The position numbers and the translations under genes are program-made. Shown here in pieces: positions 60,749 through 64,000 of a DNA stretch of 64,000 nt. Numbering within the stretch: position 1 is the stretch's first letter; each line of letters starts with the position of its first letter. Origin of the DNA: Streptomyces sp. 7-21 (GTDB lineage: Bacteria; Actinomycetota; Actinomycetes; Streptomycetales; Streptomycetaceae); assembly GCF_016741785.1 (NCBI RefSeq), contig NZ_JAERRL010000012.1:62001-126000 (forward strand), in the 5' to 3' direction. The notes beneath the pieces are model-generated. The model saw nothing but the letters and a program-made list of their open reading frames with translations. It searched no databases and was not told the origin of the DNA.

Positions 60749-61606
60749 GTGTCGGCTAAAACGGGTCCGGCTCAGCGGCTGCAACTCGCACGTGCGTTGG
60801 CCCGGCTGCGCGAACGTGCAGGGCTCACCCAGGCTGGTCTGGCTGAGCGCGCAGACGTGAGCAAACAGACGGTGACGAGGTACGAGACGTGGCGAGATAG
60901 GGCGGGCATCAACTGGAAGACGGTCCGGGACCTCGCGCGAGCTTGCGATGCCACGACGGAGGAGGTGGACGCCGTCGTACGGCTGGCTCGCTCTCCGCAC
61001 CCGGATGGCTGGTGGGCGGGGCACACCGCGGTCCCCGCGTGGCTGGATCCTCTGATGAGTTTCGAGGACTGGGCAACGTACGAACACGTATTTGCCAACA
61101 GTCTGGTGCCCGGACTGTTGCAGACGCCCGCCTATGCCAAAGCGACGCAGCAGGCGGCAGAAGTCCGCTCCTCTGCGCAGGAGATCGAGCAGTGGGTGGA
61201 ACAGCGCTTGCGCCGACAAGCCGTACTCCAGCGTGAACGTTCCTTTCACCTGTGGGCCGTCCTGGATGAAGCGGTGCTCCGCCGGATAGTCGGAGACGCC
61301 ACCGTCATGGCAGAACAGCTGGAACACCTCATGGAGGCGTCAGAGAAACCGAACGTCGAGGTGCAGGTCATGCCGTTCAGCGCGGGGGCTACGGCGGCGG
61401 GTGCAGGACACTTTCTCGTTGTTGGGCGCGACGACCGACAGATGCGCGTCGTCTACGTCGAGTTGCGGCGCCGTGGCCTGTACCTCGACGACGAGGAGGA
61501 CGTCTCGGCCTACGCCCTGGCGTTCGATTACTTGCGCTCCCAGGCGAGAGACGCCAAGACTTCCATCGAACTGCTGCACTCAATCCGACGGGAGTACCTG
61601 CGATGA
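60749..61606 (+). CDS. WhiJ-like HTH-XRE regulator with DUF5753
   Basis: The 285-aa protein has an N-terminal XRE helix-turn-helix (AGLTQAGLAERADVSKQTVTRYE, about residues 22-46) and a C-terminal DUF5753 domain (LVPGLLQTPAYA, HLWAVLDEAVLRR, VQVMPFSAG). WhiJ and its relatives act with a DUF397 protein to control aerial development and antibiotic genes. GTG 60749 follows GAAGGAGG. Its stop overlaps the start of the DUF397 gene by 4 nt. Confidence 0.92.
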   Translation: MSAKTGPAQRLQLARALARLRERAGLTQAGLAERADVSKQTVTRYETWRDRAGINWKTVRDLARACDATTEEVDAVVRLARSPHPDGWWAGHTAVPAWLDPLMSFEDWATYEHVFANSLVPGLLQTPAYAKATQQAAEVRSSAQEIEQWVEQRLRRQAVLQRERSFHLWAVLDEAVLRRIVGDATVMAEQLEHLMEASEKPNVEVQVMPFSAGATAAGAGHFLVVGRDDRQMRVVYVELRRRGLYLDDEEDVSAYALAFDYLRSQARDAKTSIELLHSIRREYLR

Positions 61607-61800
61607 CGTCACCTCGCGGCACGGACCTTCTGGGGATGGCCTGGCGGAAGAGCAGCTACAGCGGCGCACAGAACGAGTGCGTCGAGACCGCGCGGCTCGG
61701 TAAGGCCGCTGCCGTGCGGGATTCGAAGCGGCCGGACGGGCCGGTGCTGGTGGTTCCGGCCGCCGCGTGGCAGGCGTGCCTGGACTTTCTCAAGCGGTAG
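61603..61800 (+). CDS. DUF397 protein
   Basis: The 65-aa protein has the DUF397 pattern WRKSSYSGAQNECVETA, VRDSKRPDGPVLVVPAAAW and a terminal FLKR helix. These small proteins are partners of the adjacent WhiJ-type regulator, possibly antitoxin-like or co-regulators. ATG 61603 overlaps the stop of the HTH gene (ATGA). Confidence 0.92.
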   Translation: MTSPRGTDLLGMAWRKSSYSGAQNECVETARLGKAAAVRDSKRPDGPVLVVPAAAWQACLDFLKR

Positions 61801-62000
61801 CCCTTCGCGGCTGCTGCCGCTGATACCCGCCCGAGGCACGCGCCTTCGTGCCAGGAGCCGTACGCGATCCCCTCACCACGGAGAGTGAGCGTTTCGTGCT
61901 CACGGTCACTACCGGCCGTGCCGCGCCGCTCCCGCCTCCGGCTGGCGGGGGTGGCCGAGTAGTGGTGGGCTGGAGAGAAGGACCGGTGAGGAGGTGAGAC

Positions 62001-62858
62001 GTGACGAACGTGGACGAGCGGCCCATCGTGGTGGGGGTGGACGGCTCGGAGGCGGGTCTCGAAGCGGCCGACTGGGCGGCGGACGAGGCGGTGCGGCACG
62101 GTCGGCGGCTGCGCCTGGTCTGCGCCATGACCTGGGACCCGTACGAGGCTGTCACGCCGCCGGTGACCGCCGGGAGCGGCGGCTCCGAGGAGGCGGCGCA
62201 GGAAATCCTCGCCGAGGCCAGCGAACGGGTCGCCGCACGGCAGCCCACCGTCGACGTGACCACCGAGGTCTCCCTGGGCGAGCCCGTCACCACGCTGACC
62301 GCCGAGGCGAGCGAGGCGTACCTGGTCGTCACCGGCTCGCGCGGGCGCGGCCCCCTGACGCGGATGCTGCTCGGCACGGTCAGCCTGGGCGTGGCGGCCC
62401 GGGCGTCCTGCCCCGTGGTCGTGGTGCGCGGCGAGCCGGAGAACAGGCAGGGCCGCTTCGGCCGGATCGTCGTCGGGGTGGACGCCGAGGAGCACGCGGC
62501 CACGGCCGTCGGCTTCGCCTTCCGCGAGGCCGAGGTCCGGGACGTGCCGCTGACCGCCGTGCACGCCTGGCGGGCCGGGCATACCGGTGCCGGAGACGGT
62601 GCGGGCCCGCCGGACGCGGCCGACGTGTTCGGCGGCGTGGTGGCCGACGCCGCGGCCGTGCACGCAGGGGTGCGGCTGCACCGGGAGACGATCGAGGGCT
62701 CCCCGCGCCAGGTGCTGCTGCGGCAGGCCGAGACAGCCGACCTGCTGATCGTGGGTGCGCACCACCGGCGCGGCGTGGTCGGGCTGCGGCTCGGCCTGCT
62801 CAGCCACGCGCTGCTGCACCACTCGCCGTGCCCGGTGGCCGTGGTGCCGCAGCCCTGA
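62001..62858 (+). CDS. Tandem universal stress protein
   Basis: The 285-aa protein contains two USP domains (about residues 8-145 and 155-285). Each has the start VGVDGSEA or VGVDAEEH, and the ATP-binding motif GSRGRG...GTVSLGVAARASCPVVVV or a variant. Such proteins bind ATP and help survive dormancy, hypoxia or stress. GTG 62001 follows GAGGAGGTGAGAC. No linked DosR-type regulator is present. Confidence 0.92.
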   Translation: MTNVDERPIVVGVDGSEAGLEAADWAADEAVRHGRRLRLVCAMTWDPYEAVTPPVTAGSGGSEEAAQEILAEASERVAARQPTVDVTTEVSLGEPVTTLTAEASEAYLVVTGSRGRGPLTRMLLGTVSLGVAARASCPVVVVRGEPENRQGRFGRIVVGVDAEEHAATAVGFAFREAEVRDVPLTAVHAWRAGHTGAGDGAGPPDAADVFGGVVADAAAVHAGVRLHRETIEGSPRQVLLRQAETADLLIVGAHHRRGVVGLRLGLLSHALLHHSPCPVAVVPQP

Positions 62859-62919
62859 CCGGCGCCGCCTGATCACCGAGGATCTCCGGCCGGGCGGCGC
62901 CGGCTGGAGGCCCGCCGCG

Positions 62920-62925
62920 TAAGGT
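62920..62925 (+). promoter_or_regulatory. -10 box of a leaderless promoter (SDR gene)
   Basis: TAAGGT ends 7 nt before the ATG at 62933; no ribosome-binding site is visible. Confidence 0.45.
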
Positions 62926-62932
62926 CGGCCGC

Positions 62933-63679
62933 ATGGAACGCGTGACGGTGGTGACGGGCGGCGGCCGGGGCATCGGCGCCGCCGTGGCGGTGCGGCTCGG
63001 CGAGGCGGGCCACCGGGTGGTCCTCGGCTACGAGCGCGACGAGGCGGCCGCGGCGGCCACCGCCGCGCGGGTCGCGGACGCGGGCGGCGAGGCGCTGGCC
63101 GTGCGCGCCGACGTCAGCGTCGCGGCCGACGTGGACCGGCTGTTCGACGCGGCGCGCGAGCGGTTCGGGCCCGTGACCGGACTCGTCAGCAACGCCGGGA
63201 TCACCGGCGGCATCGGCCCGTTCGACGAGACCGACACCGCGGTGTTCCGCCGCGTCCTCGATGTCAACGTCTACGGCGCCATGCTGTGCGCGCGGCGTGC
63301 CGTGCGCGAGATGTCCACCCGGCGGGGCGGGGCGGGCGGCGCGATCGTCCACATCTCCTCGGCCGCCGCCACGCTCGGCAGCCCCGGGGAGTACGTGCAC
63401 TACGCCGCGAGCAAGGCCGCCGTGGACACGCTGACCGTGGGCCTGGCGCAGGAGTTCGGCCCGCAGGGCATACGCGTCAACTCCGTGCAGCCCGGCGTGA
63501 CGCTCACCGGCATCCACGCGGCGGGCGGCGAGCCGGACCGGCCCTGGCGCGTCGCCCCGGCCGTCCCGCTGGGCCGCCCCGGCGAGCCGGAGGAGATCGC
63601 GCACGCCGTGGCGTGGCTGCTGTCGGACGAGGCGTCGTACACCACCGGCGCCGTGCTGCGCGTCGCGGGAGGCCGCTGA
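62933..63679 (+). CDS. SDR family NAD(P)-dependent oxidoreductase
   Basis: The 248-aa Rossmann protein has the classical SDR cofactor motif TGGGRGIG, the NAG motif (SNAGITGG), the catalytic Ser in IVHISSAAAT and YxxxK as YAASK. It resembles 3-oxoacyl-ACP reductase/glucose-dehydrogenase-like SDRs; the substrate is not predictable. The transcript is probably leaderless. It converges with the partial gene at the window edge. Confidence 0.92.
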   Translation: MERVTVVTGGGRGIGAAVAVRLGEAGHRVVLGYERDEAAAAATAARVADAGGEALAVRADVSVAADVDRLFDAARERFGPVTGLVSNAGITGGIGPFDETDTAVFRRVLDVNVYGAMLCARRAVREMSTRRGGAGGAIVHISSAAATLGSPGEYVHYAASKAAVDTLTVGLAQEFGPQGIRVNSVQPGVTLTGIHAAGGEPDRPWRVAPAVPLGRPGEPEEIAHAVAWLLSDEASYTTGAVLRVAGGR

Positions 63680-63714
63680 CGGCGGCGCCCACCAGCCTTC
63701 GTGCTACCGGGGTG

Positions 63715-64000
63715 CTACCGGGCGATGCGGAACCGCACGACCCGCAGCTCCGACGCCACGACCGCCGCCTCCTCCGGCGTCGGCTCGCGGTCCCTCGGCA
63801 GCCCCAGATACGGATCCTTGACCGCCTTCGGCCCCTTCCGGGCGATGAGTTCGCGCAGCAGCCCGGCCACGGCGTCGCGTTCCTCGACGACCTCGGCCGT
63901 CACCTCGACATCGCGCCCGCGCATCCGCAGCCGCGCCGTCGCACCGGGCCGCTTGAGATTCCCGGCCCAGCGGCTCTCGCGGCCCGTGAACGCCCACACC
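63715..64000 (-). CDS. Deazaflavin-dependent nitroreductase family (DUF385-like), 5' end outside window
   Basis: The 95 visible codons run off the window edge and end at TAG 63715. They resemble the C-terminal part of the split-barrel, F420-dependent nitroreductase family: SRWAGNLKRPGATARLRMRGRDVEVTAEVV followed by a helical segment and a final VVRFRIAR strand (the first stretch is split by a turn). The start codon and N-terminal cofactor-binding part are missing from the window, so the assignment is tentative. Confidence 0.6.
   Translation of the reverse strand, partial: VWAFTGRESRWAGNLKRPGATARLRMRGRDVEVTAEVVEERDAVAGLLRELIARKGPKAVKDPYLGLPRDREPTPEEAAVVASELRVVRFRIAR

Overview
The window looks like chromosomal DNA of a Streptomyces-type actinomycete. 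It is very GC-rich with strongly GC-biased third codon positions, and it uses many GTG starts. Several genes have a TANNNT -10 box only 6-8 nt before the start codon, which suggests leaderless mRNAs. TTA (bldA-type) codons are rare. It also carries families typical of the group: a subtilisin inhibitor, tandem SigF-type sigma factors, a WhiJ-like HTH/DUF397 locus, a membrane-domain/Tmk fusion and a CebR-type regulator. No CRISPR array, rRNA, insertion sequence or integrase was seen.

Layout. 0-9 kb: the end of a degenerate nucleotide-sugar dehydrogenase, an M28 aminopeptidase, a LytR_C protein, upp, the tadA pair, tRNA-Ser(CGA) and two SigF-family sigma factors. 8-12 kb: an ECF sigma/anti-sigma pair, a Rieske lipoprotein and a small lipoprotein. 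12-23 kb: a methyltransferase, then topA, tmk (membrane domain + kinase + coiled coil), holB, a TAP-like hydrolase and tRNA-Thr(CGT). In S. coelicolor, as I recall, the upp/sigF block and the topA/tmk block are far apart, so a rearrangement boundary may lie near 8.3-11.9 kb.

23-45 kb is more accessory: a gene remnant beside tRNA-Thr, a subtilisin inhibitor, a GH6 cellulase divergent from a LacI/CebR-type regulator with two identical operator boxes, a VanZ-RDD membrane protein with a palindromic promoter, a TetR gene with nested operators, a CotH/VTC/DUF4956 operon, a DUF4185 protein, a PLP-dependent deaminase/aldolase divergent from a sugar-lactone oxidase, a kinase-DUF4328 fusion, a GH114 lipoprotein, and a DUF4157 metallopeptidase-like protein convergent with an unrecognised 583-aa protein that shares its N-terminal AGNxA motif and carries a TTA codon.

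45-64 kb: a TTA-containing membrane protein, a PAS-GAF-SpoIIE-HATPase phosphatase, a xylose-type ABC transporter operon, a VOC protein, a frameshifted lipoprotein gene, an MBL-fold hydrolase, a rifampicin monooxygenase preceded by a rifamycin-associated-element-like repeat, an AfsR-like NB-ARC/TPR protein, a WhiJ-type regulatory neighbourhood (DUF6879, HATPase, HTH-DUF5753, DUF397), a tandem universal stress protein, an SDR and a partial DUF385-type gene.

The candidates that most deserve follow-up are the DUF4157/583-aa pair, the CotH-VTC-DUF4956 operon, the nested TetR operator, the VanZ-RDD palindromes and the RAE-like element.
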